From the NCBI GenBank assembly GCA_001972305.1, contig BDDD01000538.1:1-64000 (forward strand): DNA of 64,000 bases. The letters are read 5' to 3'. A program made the position numbers and the translations under genes. This document shows, piece after piece, positions 1 through 10,689 of the stretch. This DNA is from Cephalotus follicularis. Taxonomy: Eukaryota; Streptophyta; Magnoliopsida; Oxalidales; Cephalotaceae. The notes beneath the pieces are model-generated. The model was not told the origin of the DNA and made no database searches. It saw nothing but the letters and a program-made list of their open reading frames with translations. Positions within the stretch are counted from its first letter, which is position 1, and each line of letters starts with the position of its first letter.

Positions 1-1371
1 AGAATGATCCTTAGGTCTAGGTACTAAAAACCAAACTTTGTTCCGATTTAGAGTGGTTCGGCTAACTCTTGCCTACGTCCACTTTTCCCAAGGGAGCTCC
101 TTGAGTTTCCACTATCTCGAATTGATTACGGTAGCAATTCATTACACCTTACAACCTTGGTGATTGAACTCAATCACAAGACCTTGACCTCAAGACCTTA
201 GAGGATTCTTGTAATACCCCGTTCGTTCACGTGCATATTTTCGGATCTTTATTTAATTTAATTTAGTTTTGTTGTATTATGTTGGCCTATTTTAATTCAT
301 GGACTCTTTGTTTGGACTATATGATATAAATTCTTTAGGCTTTTATGTCGTAGGCTAAATAATACCATCTTTGGCTTTTGATAAATTAAGGGAATAAGGA
401 TTATAGAAAAATAAAAATTTATTGTTTTGTATTTTAAAATCAGTTTTTAAAATATTAATATGGTTAGTGAATATTAACTGTGGGCTAGTGAATATTGGTT
501 GGATTATGTACATAAATAGGTAAAATTAATCAAATTATATTTTTTATAAATATTAAATCATATTTTATTATTATATGCCAAAAATTGTTTTAAATTGAAA
601 GTAAATTAATGTATTATGGCAAATTAAAGCATTTTGGGAAATAAATCCCTTTATTTATTTAAAACCTATTTTGCTTGCTATTTCCCTCTCCCTCTCTCTC
701 ACGTTTTCCTCCTTCTTCTGCCCAAACCAATTCTTTCCTTTAATTCTCCTTAGGAATCCCGAATCTCTGCCCTAATTCCTTATCTAATAGGATTGTGATT
801 GCTCCTTTCCATACCCAGCAGATTTTGCTTATTATATTTCCTGTTATGTATGCCTATTACCATTGTCATATGCCACCATTGTTTTCTTGAGTTTGGGAGC
901 CGAATTTGCAAGGATTAGAACCTGTTATTGCCTTCTTGCTTCACTGAATCAGGTTGGTTTTCCTCTGTTAATATAGCATAGCAGTGAGTTTCGTTTTATA
1001 TCATCAAGTTGCATGTTTATGTTGGTTGCTAGCATGTTGCTTCACTCCCTGCCATGCACGTTTTGTTGATGTTTCTGAGATTATTAGGAAGTCAGGAAGT
1101 GTCTTTTAATGATACAAACAGGTTTTGAATATGTTAATTGGTGTTTGACAGAAATTTAGTAATGGAATTATGCAAATAAAAATTGGAACTTGCTTCTCCC
1201 TATAAGTGTGATCACCAATTGCATGAACTTTTTGATTCTTGGTGTTTAAATGAAACTAGTAAGTCACATAAGACAAATATAAGTGTTTGGGATCATCTGG
1301 TAATGTTGTAACATGGTTTTGACAAAAAATTGGAATTGAATTGCTGTGTTTTGCTGTTTTGTCGCCCATAA

Positions 1372-1535
1372 CAGTCGACTGCCTCGTGAGACAGCCGACT
1401 GTTTGGCCTTGCACAGTGGACTGGACCCCTGTCCCAGTCGACTGGATTCATCCCAGATTGAGTAGTCGACTGCCTATGTTGTGTAGTCGACTGCCACCTT
1501 TGAATAGTCGACTGGATCTTGATGCAGTCGACTGG
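1372..1535. repeat. Phased palindrome array, CAGTCGACTG type (family A solo LTR)
   Basis: Eight units of CAGTCGACTG or one-to-two base variants are present, including CAGCCGACTG, CAGTGGACTG and TAGTCGACTG. Counting from the T of TCGA (or its equivalent), units sit at 1375, 1395, 1417, 1438, 1466, 1487, 1508 and 1528. The spacings are therefore 20, 22, 21, 28, 21, 21 and 20 bp. Spacer sequences are not repeated, so this is not an ordinary tandem repeat. Confidence 0.9.
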
Positions 1536-2106
1536 AATTGCCCAAAAATTTTCTGGTTTTCAAGTTTTGTCATCCGTTTGGTTTTGTAATGAATTGGAGC
1601 ATGTTTTACACATTGTTAAGTTACTGCTTGATGTTTGAAAGTGATTTGAACCCTTGCATGAATGGTATTGTAGCTTTTAGATTGTTGTGCTTCGAGGGAC
1701 TTTTAAATTGTTGATCAATTCGTAAAGTTATTTTTGTGATCGCTTAAGGTACGGATTTTCTGCTCTTTGGCTTATTCTACTGAAATAAATATGTTTTATA
1801 CGGATGTCCTTCTTTCTTTGGCTATCTGATTTTATTGGAACTATTCCGTTTCACTTATATGATTCCTCTGATTTTATGAAACTCCGTTATGCTTTGTAAT
1901 TCGACATGCTTTGAAATAAAGTCGGTAAGATATTTTTGTGAAAATAAATATTTCCTAACTTTATATTTTGGCTTTGAATGTTTATGAAATGTTATGAAAC
2001 CTTGGATATTTTATAAAATCTGTTTTACTACTAAAGTTTAATGTCACCGGTTTTATAAACTAAGTATGACTTTCACATTCGAAAGTATACGGATTTTGGA
2101 TTTGAT

Positions 2107-2208
2107 AAACGAACATGACTTTTACCCTAGGAAGTATGTTAAACGAACATGACTTTCACCCTAGGAAGTATGTTAAATGAACATGACTTTCACCTTAGGA
2201 AGTATGTT
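2107..2208 (+). repeat. 34-bp tandem repeat, three copies
   Basis: Three successive copies of a 34-bp unit begin AAACGAACATGACTTT at 2107, 2141 and 2175 and differ at only a few positions. A more diverged partial copy precedes them at about 2057-2092. The repeat is inside the family A solo LTR. No function can be read from it. Confidence 0.9.
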
Positions 2209-3670
2209 AACTTTGGATATACAGAGATATTTCCCACCTATGGTGTGTACCATAGGCACGTCGTGGGCCTGGCACGGGGACGTGACACTTCTGTAGCGGT
2301 GTGATTAGTCTACGGAATCTCTCTAAGTTTTGAATAAGTCCCATGAGGTGGACTTATGGATCCGCTATCTGATAGAGGCGTATGGATCGATCCTAGCATA
2401 TGTTTTGGATTCGGATTTTGGGGATTGATTGTGTAGTGCCGTACACGTCTTTCCGTCGGAGCATGTGGGCCTTGCAAACCCCTTGCACTTATGTATATGT
2501 ACTTTGGATCTCTATTATGAGATTTCGGATTCGGATAAGTCTCTGTTATATGTTTTGGATCTCTTTTATGAGATATCGAAATCGGAGATTTTTTATTTTG
2601 AAAACCCCTTTTGATTCGGACAATGTTAAAAAGATTTTAAGTATCGTTCTGAATATCGTTTTGGGATTTTTGATTTACATTGAAACTTGGATTATGCTTT
2701 GAAAATCAGATTTTGCTTTCAGATATCGTTTTGAAATTTGTTAACGTTTTGAAATTCGGATATTGGTTTTGAATCGATAGAACTGTTTATGATTATTTTT
2801 ATACATGTGTCGTATGATATTTCAAAGTTCAGGTATTTTTCTATCTTTTAAATTATCGTTTTATGTTTTATGATTCTATATCCGTACTGAGGTTTGCTCA
2901 GCCGCATTTTTGTTTCCATGCGGCAGGTATTCTGGGACAGCATCCGGGCAATGTCTTATCAAAGAGATGTCACCTATGATAAGGATTACTTAGGAGATGG
3001 ACTCGTTTATGCTTAGTTATTTTATGGTCATGTTAGAACCTTTATTTGAGTAATGTTTTGCCTTTCAGTTTATGACTTAGAATTATGTTTTAAGTTTTGG
3101 TTCATGTTTAACTTTAAGATTATGTTTAAGCTTTGGTTTACGTTTAAGTTTTCGGTTTATGAATAAAGTTTTCAGACTATGTCTCAGTTTATAAATGTTA
3201 TGTTTAGACCATCACGCAATTTGAATAAAAGATGACTTAATATTGAGCCATGTTATAAAATAGGTTATGCTTAGTTTCGGATTAGGAACCATGACGACTC
3301 CCTTTGAATCGGGGGTGTTACAATTCTCCTCTTTTACAAGTGTTTGTGAATGTGTTTATAAGATAACCTCTCAATAGGTTTGATTTGGCTTATAATACAG
3401 AACACAATTTGAATCACAATGAAAAACTCAAAGGATAGAGCTTTGAAGCTTTTTGAGAACACTATAGAGCACTTGAGCTTTTTGGAACTAGAATGCTTGA
3501 ATTGATCTCTCTCTTGTTGTTGTGTTGTTATTGTGTATTTCTCTTATCTTCCTGAAGGTTTGAATCTTCCTTCATATAGACAAAAAAGTCTTTGTAGCCG
3601 TTGCATAAATCTTGGGAATTTAAGATATCAAAATGTGTTGATGCAACTCTGTTTTTGTGCCTGCTGAGAT

Positions 3671-4241
3671 AAAGACGTCGACGTCTTTAGAAAGGCGTCG
3701 ATGTCTTTGACTGTTACTAGCCGTTTCAAGTGGGTTTACTAGCCATTGCTTAATTCCCGGGTCAAACAATTTGAAAAGTCATCGATGTCTTTTATAGGCG
3801 TCGATGTCTTTTCTGGGAATGTATCCAGGCATTTGTAGTTATGAGCATCACATCGACTTCTTCTTCAAGGATCGATGTCTTTTCTGGATTTTGCAGTTGA
3901 GTCTAGAATGACGTCAATGTCTGAGGAAAGGGATCGATGTCTTTTGTTGGACGTCGATGTCTTAACATCCAAGGATCGATGTCTTCACTCAAAATCGACC
4001 TGTAACTCTGGTAGCTCAAGACGTCGATGTCTTCTTGAAAGGGATCGATGTCTTTTGTTTGGACGTCGATGTCTTTTCCTATAAGGATCAATGTCTTTGC
4101 TCAAATTCGACCTGTAACTTTGGTGCACTAAAGACGTCAATGACTTTCTTGAAAGGGATCGATGTCTTTCTCCAAAAGTGGCCTGTAACTTTGGTAGCTT
4201 TAAGACGTCGATGTCTTTTGCAATAGGGATCGATGTCTTTT
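3671..4241. repeat. Phased palindrome array, AAGACGTCGATGTCTT type (copia D LTR)
   Basis: More than a dozen units are present. The first is a perfect 18-bp palindrome, AAAGACGTCGACGTCTTT, at 3671-3688. Most later units are GACGTCGATGTCTT or GGATCGATGTCTT. In the dense part the central TCGATG/TCAATG starts at 3914, 3934, 3954, 3975 and again at 4024, 4045, 4066, 4088, giving spacings of 20-22 bp. A longer-range repeat carrying CTGTAACTNTGGT recurs three times between about 3997 and 4200. Confidence 0.9.
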
Positions 4242-4357
4242 GGTATGCAACTGTCATTTGCCTTCTGTGATTCTTTCTAACATCTTGCACATTAAGTAAA
4301 CTTGTTAAATGCAAATATGTTATCATCAAAACTAGGATTGAGACTAAATCGTCAACA

Positions 4358-4998
4358 ACCCGAGCATACTCAACAAGAATCAAAAGACTAGTGGAGTATA
4401 TATTAAGAAAAAGATAATAAGATCAATAATGCTAAGAACAATAAGGAGAGAAAATAAAGCAATTGTCTAGACCAAATATCCCGAGGGCCCAAATAAAGGA
4501 TCTAGATTCCAAGGATCAAATTAATCAGAGGAACAGTGGTGCCTGTCACCTTACCCAAACCACCTCGGCCTTTCACCTCAGCCATAAACCATACATACAT
4601 CTGTTGGCACCGGATTTCACGATCGCAATATCTCAACAGTCCCTGACCAGAGAAGAAGATCATAGGCTTGGAGGGAATGCACCAGCTGCCATGTATCGAT
4701 ACAGAGATCCACAAGTCTTAGCCTTCCACCAGAGGTGCCGTCTGATCAGTGTCGAACCCAGCCCTTGGGAGGCAAGCAGATCACGAACATCAACTGAGGG
4801 GCCAGTGAATCACCACGAGGCACCACCCTAGTCGGCAATCATGTATGAGAACTGCAATGGGATGGTCAGCGAATCACCGCTAGGACCATCTCTCACCTGG
4901 TCGATTTTGGGCTAGTCTTGGTGTTTTGAAAAATTAAAATTATACACACTAGCATCCTAGACCCAAAATCGACCGGGTCCCCTCCCGGGTTTCCAACA
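4358..4998 (+). mobile_element. Tail of the copia K 5' LTR
   Basis: This stretch ends TTTCCAACA at 4998, immediately before a tRNA-Met-type primer site, which places it as the last part of an LTR. The F LTR of this window ends with similar text (GGTTCCAACA at 46381). It includes a 122-codon open frame (4463-4831) with no recognisable domain, which I take as chance. The matching end of the K 3' LTR is not present for comparison. Confidence 0.65.
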
Positions 4999-5000
4999 AG

Positions 5001-5012
5001 TAGTATCAGAGC
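5001..5012 (+). other. Primer binding site of copia K
   Basis: TAGTATCAGAGC lies two bases after the LTR end and differs at one position from the plant initiator tRNA-Met primer site TGGTATCAGAGC. Confidence 0.85.
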
Positions 5013-6463
5013 GATCCGTTTTAATTTCAATTGGACTTTAATTTCGGTTTTGGTGGCTGTTTTGAAATAATTAAAGTAACTAACATTCTAGTTTAATTCC
5101 CTTCCCATGGTTGTTTATAAAAATAAAATATTTCTTTTTCGGGAAACTATATTTTAATTAATCTAGTGGGAGGTTTACTGGAATATCGACGGACTTGTTG
5201 AAATTACTTTAATTGGCCATCGAAAATTGAAATTGCTTGTATTTATTTAAAGTCTATAGTTTATGTTGATTTTAAATGTCTTATGCATGATGGTTGGCCA
5301 TGGGACTAGACCTAGATTTTGTTTTCTTTTGTGGATGGTTTAATGTACTTTATTAACTTGTGCTTTATTTGGTCTGTAATAAGGTTGCCTGTATGCACCA
5401 TTGATTCCTTATTTGTATTATTCTCTCTCCCTCCAATTTGTATTATATTCTTTAATTTTTAAATGTATTTGAGAAATTTCATTTTGTAAACAAAGAAGAG
5501 AGGAATCACAAATGAGCTTGAAGAGGAAGATCAAGGAAGTTCCAAGACCAAATGAATGCCATGTATGCATGGTGCATTTTGTAATAAAGTAGTTTTAAAT
5601 AGTTCACCTAGAAGATCCAGTGATCACATTGGCTCGTGTGATCACTTATAGATTTATCCCTTGGCTAGGCCATTTTCATTTCTAAGTGAGAAATAGGTTG
5701 CATGAGATGGATGTTTTCTTTTCGCAAACAATCCAAACACGTTGAGCATGCTAAGCCATTCGATTGGATTGGAAGATAAAATCAATATAATAATGGTAAT
5801 GGTAATAATATAAAATTTGATGAGACCAAATTCCTCCACTTGTGAAATAATAAGTCCATAAGCGGTGAGGCATAAGGTTGCCCTGTCGTTGGCCTTCCAC
5901 AGTCTTCGTTGAATTGTGTGGACATATTGGGGATAGCACTGCCTACGCAAAGGTCCCCCGTATGACCATCTCTGTTCAATTTCAGTATGAGCTGCACTGG
6001 AAGGAAATAACCATGTTTTCCAAATCTGACAAGCTCCTTTGTGGGTGCCAAACCGGTTCATTTCTTTGAGGATCATGGGTCTGACTTATACCAGGTTCAT
6101 ACTATTAGCGTAGCCCAGCTGTGGATTGTATTGACCATGAGACCAAACTTGTATCGGATATTGCATTTCAAGGGCGAGGCCCTAATGCAAATTGATGCTT
6201 AAAGCCTACCTATTCGGTATTATGGTTTGTCATGCCAAAGCTGAGGCCATGATATACGGAATAGATTCCGATCCCCACTAAGAGGCGGGTGCTTCTCGAA
6301 TTCCACATGGAGGTGTGAGATACGATTAGAATAGTGGGAGGAGTCATAATTACAAAAGACCAAGGATTATGGTAATAACATAAATGGAATGATCTGTTAA
6401 TATTCTCTATCTCTTTCCTCTTATAGGTTGCTAGTTTTCAAATACTTGATTATATTACTCAAA
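5013..6463 (+). other. Non-coding leader of copia K
   Basis: About 1.45 kb lie between the primer site and the first gag-like codon. It contains short open frames on both strands but no domain I recognise. Long untranslated leaders are common in plant copia elements. Confidence 0.6.
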
Positions 6464-7030
6464 TGGCAGACAGCACGAACAATTAAAAAACATTTGGGAC
6501 TCCTAAACATGAACATCTGATTTTCACTGATTGGAAACGCATTTAGCGTAACACTCTCACGAGCATGAGAGTTGCTAATGTTATGACTGAGAAAACCCTG
6601 AGCTAGTGAACGATGTATCCGACCATCACAATGCCATTGGGGTTAAGTAATGGGATGACGATTATCGAGCTCGTACCCTAGCAAATTGTTGGCATGCTAC
6701 AACAATTACACATGCATGTTATGCACTCACAAACCTTGTGTGCCATGATTACGCAACTGAAGGAGTTGTATGGCACCCAGTCGAGCACTGTAAATGCAGA
6801 TTTTGACCAAGAGAGGTTGAGATCATCTATGATGCCTCTATTTCCTACTTGAACAATCTCAAAGGGAGATAAATCAAGTGAATCTAAGTTCCAAAGGTTA
6901 AAACCCATGGAAGAGGCAATTAGTGCAAAGGGAATTCCATTCTAAAAAGGATCTAAAAGTTTTATATGGAGTGTGCCTATTTCCATTGTGGGAAACAAGG
7001 GCATTGGAAGAGATATAGTTTGTTCCTAAG
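6464..7030 (+). pseudogene. Copia K gag remnant
   Basis: The likely start is the ATG at 6464 (MADSTNN), followed by an early stop. Downstream, out-of-frame pieces resemble copia gag: a FTDWKRI-like stretch near 6523, QLKELYGTQSS near 6760, and a zinc-knuckle remnant FHCGKQGHWKR at about 6975-7015, where the first and last cysteines of the CCHC motif are lost. In a working element this protein would form the particle and bind RNA. Here it cannot be translated in one piece. Confidence 0.75.
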
Positions 7031-7129
7031 TCCAAAGCAGGAAATGCCTCGCATTAGCTATTTACATTTACTTTATCTAGCTTATAATGTAAGTTTAACT
7101 TGAGTTGAGGACCCAGGTTATGAGACTAA

Positions 7130-7740
7130 CATTTGTGTCTTTTTATAAGGGACTCTAGAATGCTAAGAGAGCTGGTAAAGCTAAGGACTGGCACCATGGT
7201 GATGAATATAGAATTCACACATGTGGTATTGGCATTTATGAATTGTAACATTTTTTACATGGAAATGTATTTAAGACATGATCTATGTGTATAAAGAACA
7301 TTTCAAAGTTCTAGTTAGTGTAAGAGGCACGTGGACCAAAGAGATCTATGTCTTATACAATTACCATTATATTAAAATTTCAAGGAACCACTAACAAAAG
7401 ACTATGAGAATGGTAAGGCCCATTATGTCTTTTATACATCTTCCACTTTTATTCTAGGTAATGAACTGCAGTTGGCAGAGCATATCCTAATTCGGATTCC
7501 TTTGAAATCCATCCCATCCATATGTAGTGAGATATTTAAATGGAGGAAACCCAGTCTACACCGTCTGAGGGTTAAAGGTTGTCTAGCTTATATAAGAAGG
7601 TTAAAACCTTCTAAGATGGAGGCACGATCGAGACGTTGCCGGTTTGTGGGATATCCTAAGAGATGCTTAAGATATTACTTCTACCATCCCAGCGAACAAA
7701 TATGGTTTTGTTTTGCGTACTACAAAATTCCTAGATAAGG
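7130..7740 (+). pseudogene. Copia K integrase remnant
   Basis: The best-preserved stretch (7472-7738) reads RKPSLHRLRVKGCLAY, then ARSRRCRFVGYPK and YYFYHPSEQ. This is the conserved integrase C-terminal block of plant copia elements. The catalytic DDE core upstream is largely missing: the text from about 7140 to 7460 has only short weak matches. Stops and frame changes are present, so the copy is inactive. Confidence 0.8.
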
Positions 7741-7979
7741 AATACCTAATTGCAGGAAGCAGTGGGAGTTAGGTGAAACAAAGAGAGTTTCCACCAGGTA
7801 AAAACCTACAGGACGATAAGGAATTAGAGGTTTAATCCTCTAAAGATATAACTAGGAAAGGATCTCAATCTGAGATAGAGTCTTTGTAAGGCACTCCTCT
7901 AGCGAGGAGATCAGGCAAAGGTTTTTGATAGCTCATGAGAAATAAGGCTTTCTCAATGAAGGCATTTACAATCCAAACG

Positions 7980-9545
7980 TCAGCGATGATGACGAGCCTA
8001 TCAGCTACAAGGAAGCAGTGAAGTGCACTTATTCCAGGACATGGTAAGAGACCATGAAATCCGAAAAGGACTCCATATACGCCTAGCAAGTGAGGGACTT
8101 GGTATACGCAACCGAAGGCATAAAATCCTATCGGATGCAAATAAATCTTCATGAGGAAGATTGACGTTAATGGAAAAGGTTCAAACCTTCAAAGCGCAAT
8201 TGGTCGTGAAAGGGTATAGACTAAGACAAGAGGTCGACTATACTGAAATTTTCTCGCCAGTCACAAATGCTTAAGTCCATTCGGATTGTGATTGCAATTG
8301 CTTCTCATTGTGATAATGAGCTATAGCAAAAGGATGTCAAGATAGTCTACAAGAGTTACTATCTTGAAGAAGACATATAAATGTCCCAAACCCGAGGGGT
8401 TTACATCCAAGGAACATTCGCATAAGAGATGCAAGCTCCAATGGTCTATGACCTTAAGCAAGCATCCCGTAGCTGAAACATCCATTTTGATTTCATCAAA
8501 TATATGGATAAGCCTAATGTCTACCGGAAACAAGATAACCCAGAAATCACTTTCTTGATACTTTATGTAGATGACGTACTGCACCTAGAGGATGATGTAG
8601 GTATGTTGGAGTACAATAAAGCAATAACTTCTCCATAAAGGAATTGGGAAGGGCTTCCTATATTTTGAGAATGAAGATGTATAAAAGATAGATCAAGTAG
8701 GTTGCTTGAACTTTCTCAAAGCCAGTACATCAGTAGAGTGTTGAAACGGTATGGAAAGAATTCCAGATATGGCTTACTGCCAATTAGCCAAGGAATTCAC
8801 CTTTACAAGAGGATGTCTTCCAAGACTTATGAGGACAGGACAAACATGAATAGGCAACCTTATGCTTCGGTAATAGGCTCCATCATGTATGCCATACTTC
8901 AACTGCGCCTGATGTCGATATGCCTACGGGTCTGGCTAGTGGATTTTAGTCCAGTCCCTGTAAGAGACGTTTGGACATTGTCAATAGGATATAATGCCTA
9001 TGAAATACTCAGAATTATTTCTTCACATATGGAGAAGATAGTGAATTGAAACGTAAGAGTTAGGTCAACTCCAGTTTCAATTGTGATCCGGATGATCACA
9101 AATCCATTTCAGGATATGTGTTGGTCCTAAAGGGAAGTGCTGTGCGAGTGGGAGGAGTTTGTGGCAGTCGAGGACTGCAGACAACACCAGAGAATGAAAG
9201 TATGTTGCAACCTGTGATACCGGTTATGGTAGCTGGTTTGGCTGCGGAAGTTCATTGCGGAACTTTATGTGGTTCCATCCATCGTTTGTCCGGTTGTGCA
9301 GCATAAGGATGACGATGGGGCTTTGCACAAACCAGTGAACCCAGGTCTCAATACCGCCCAAAAAAATATAGCAACGGTATCATTTGATCATGGAGATCAT
9401 AGATGAATATAAATTTTCAAAAGATATGTTATTGAGAAAATATATGAGACATCATGAGAGTAGATGTCACAATAGAGAGATTCATGCGGGAAGCGAACTT
9501 AGCATACCCGACTGAGCAAGGCCATGAGCAGTGCTAGAGTGCGAT
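7980..9545 (+). pseudogene. Copia K reverse transcriptase and RNase H remnant
   Basis: Pieces in several frames match copia polymerase in order: ISYKEAVK (about 8000), FKAQLVVKGYR (about 8190), VDYTEIFSPVT, then LELSQSQYISRVLKRYG (8702 onward), PYASVIGSIMYA (about 8850), and RNase H traces (SGYV near 9110; the last part near 9520 with MRYA). The catalytic YVDD region near 8560 is recognisable only across a frame change. The decay matches that of the gag and integrase pieces, so this is one element. Confidence 0.85.
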
Positions 9546-9591
9546 ATGCTTAGGCTGTAGGTTTTCATGGTTGGAGGCCCAAGTGGGAGAT

Positions 9592-10689
9592 TGTTAGATT
9601 AGGGTGTCCCTACAAGCCACGAGGAGGCTGCAAACATATGTAGTTAACATATGACACACCCTTGAATCGTACATTCTTAGTTCCATTCGTGTTCTATCGT
9701 GCATATTTAATAAACATTTGCATCTGGCTATATGTATTATCCCAATCTGTCTCAACGGATCAGTTGATCACCATGTCAACTGAATACACATATAGCGCCC
9801 TATCCATAAAGGGTTGGATCTCGTGCCTCAGAGGTTATGAGAATGAGATCCTTATTCCCTTGTGACAAAAGTTCCAAATCATAGGTTGAGTTTCTCAAGG
9901 CAATTGATGAACCTCAAAGACTTACCGTATTATGCTTGCCCTATTGTATGTAGGGGATGGAACATCTCATTACCATTTGGGTTTTACCCTAAAGCAGATG
10001 CGAGGTGCGTACAGAGGCATGACACTGAACCGACCCACCATAGGTTATTGATTTGGAGAGTCAACACCTCTGTCAATAGAGTTCCTATTATCGTGGTAGT
10101 GTTTAGTCAAAGGTGACTAGTAGATCATACGTTATTTACGTTGTGTCCTTAGACCTGAGCGGCTGGCATACGTTGTGTAGTAACTGCTTGGCTTTGATTT
10201 TCGCCTTCCCCACCACTAGCCACGTGCTGGCAAAAGGGTTGTCTTTGGGACTTGTGGGAGCTGCATTGAGATGTATCGGCGAGTTCGCAAGATGGGATCG
10301 TCACACTCGTGTTGAGCGTTATAGGCGCTATAAAATCTATGATCATTGAAGACTTAATGTCTCTGCGGGGCACTGAGAGATTCGAAAAGACAGGTTTCCA
10401 GGATATCTCCCATAGTCTCGATGTATTCATGGAATTATAGTTATCACAGTTTTACCTAGAGGTGACATTAATCCAAACCCTAGTCTGCAGTCGAAGCCGA
10501 GAATGCAAAGATACGCGGCATAAAAACCGATGATAGTGATAAAACACTAAGGAACCAGCTAACGAATGATATACGTGGTACTTTGTTGTCCACGGATCTG
10601 GGGGTGATTAATGATCACACAGGGGCTATTAGTTGGATAGTCGTACCAGAACTTAGGGATGTTCTGGGAAATTTATCGTTGTACCAGAA
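9592..10689 (+). mobile_element. Start of the copia K 3' LTR
   Basis: The LTR begins TGTTAGATTAGGG right after a purine-rich tract (AAGTGGGAGATTG), the usual arrangement in plant copia elements. About 1.1 kb is present before gypsy element E interrupts at 10690. Open frames at 9662-9865, 9862-10116 and 10113-10349 lack family similarity that I can see and are probably chance. Confidence 0.75.

Larger units (their letters stand above)
210..3322 (+). mobile_element. Solo LTR of gypsy family A (3.1 kb)
   Basis: The sequence starts TGTAATACCCC and ends GGGGGTGTTACA, with short inverted TGTAA/TTACA ends, and is flanked by a perfect 5-bp duplication ATTCT (205-209 and 3323-3327). It interrupts the D LTR, whose sequence resumes after it. 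There is no internal coding region, so this is a solo LTR left by LTR-LTR recombination. Parts of it match the LTR portions of the minus-strand element at 52722-58785, including the stretch with ACCATAGGCA and CCTGGCACGGGG (2240-2280 here; about 56840-56880 there, reversed) and the end with GAGGTTTGCTCAGCC (about 2891). The open frames inside, such as those at 1341-1589 and 2400-2702, look like chance. Confidence 0.95.
1..4357 (-). mobile_element. Ty1/copia LTR, family D, left copy, split by a solo LTR
   Basis: Read on the minus strand, the LTR begins TGTTGACG at 4357 and runs left off the window. It matches, in order, the complete D LTR at 20580-21878: the opening followed by ACATATTTG-type text, a palindrome array in the middle, and the stretch near the end with CCACTTTCCC / TCCACTTTTCCC. 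The D sequence is 1-209 and 3323-4357; a family A solo LTR separates the two parts. By comparison with the right-hand copy, only about 90 bp of the LTR's own 3' end lies outside the window. No coding capacity is visible. The right edge touches sequence of copia K, so this D copy probably landed in the K 5' LTR. Confidence 0.85.
4358..10689 (+). mobile_element. Ty1/copia element K, heavily decayed
   Basis: The order of parts is that of a plant copia element on the plus strand: LTR tail (4358-4998), primer site (5001-5012), long non-coding leader, gag with zinc knuckle, integrase, reverse transcriptase, RNase H, purine tract GTGGGAGATTG, and a new LTR start TGTTAGATTAGGG at 9592. All coding parts carry many stops and frame changes. 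The left end is cut by the D LTR and the right end by gypsy element E at 10690, so no target duplication can be checked. This is one of the oldest layers here, judging by decay and by being the host of E. Confidence 0.85.

Noticed and set aside
1341-1589. Possible repeat protein with recurring VDW and SRL residues
   Set aside because: The recurrence comes from the 21-bp spaced CAGTCGACTG palindromes (21 is a multiple of three), not from a protein.
3671-4241. CRISPR-like array (short repeats with spacers)
   Set aside because: Units are 10-18 bp palindromes with variable sequence and very short spacers, inside plant retrotransposon LTRs; no cas genes and the wrong kind of genome.
4463-4831. 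122-codon open frame as a host gene exon
   Set aside because: It lies in the tail of an LTR that ends at a primer site; no recognisable protein family or splice context.
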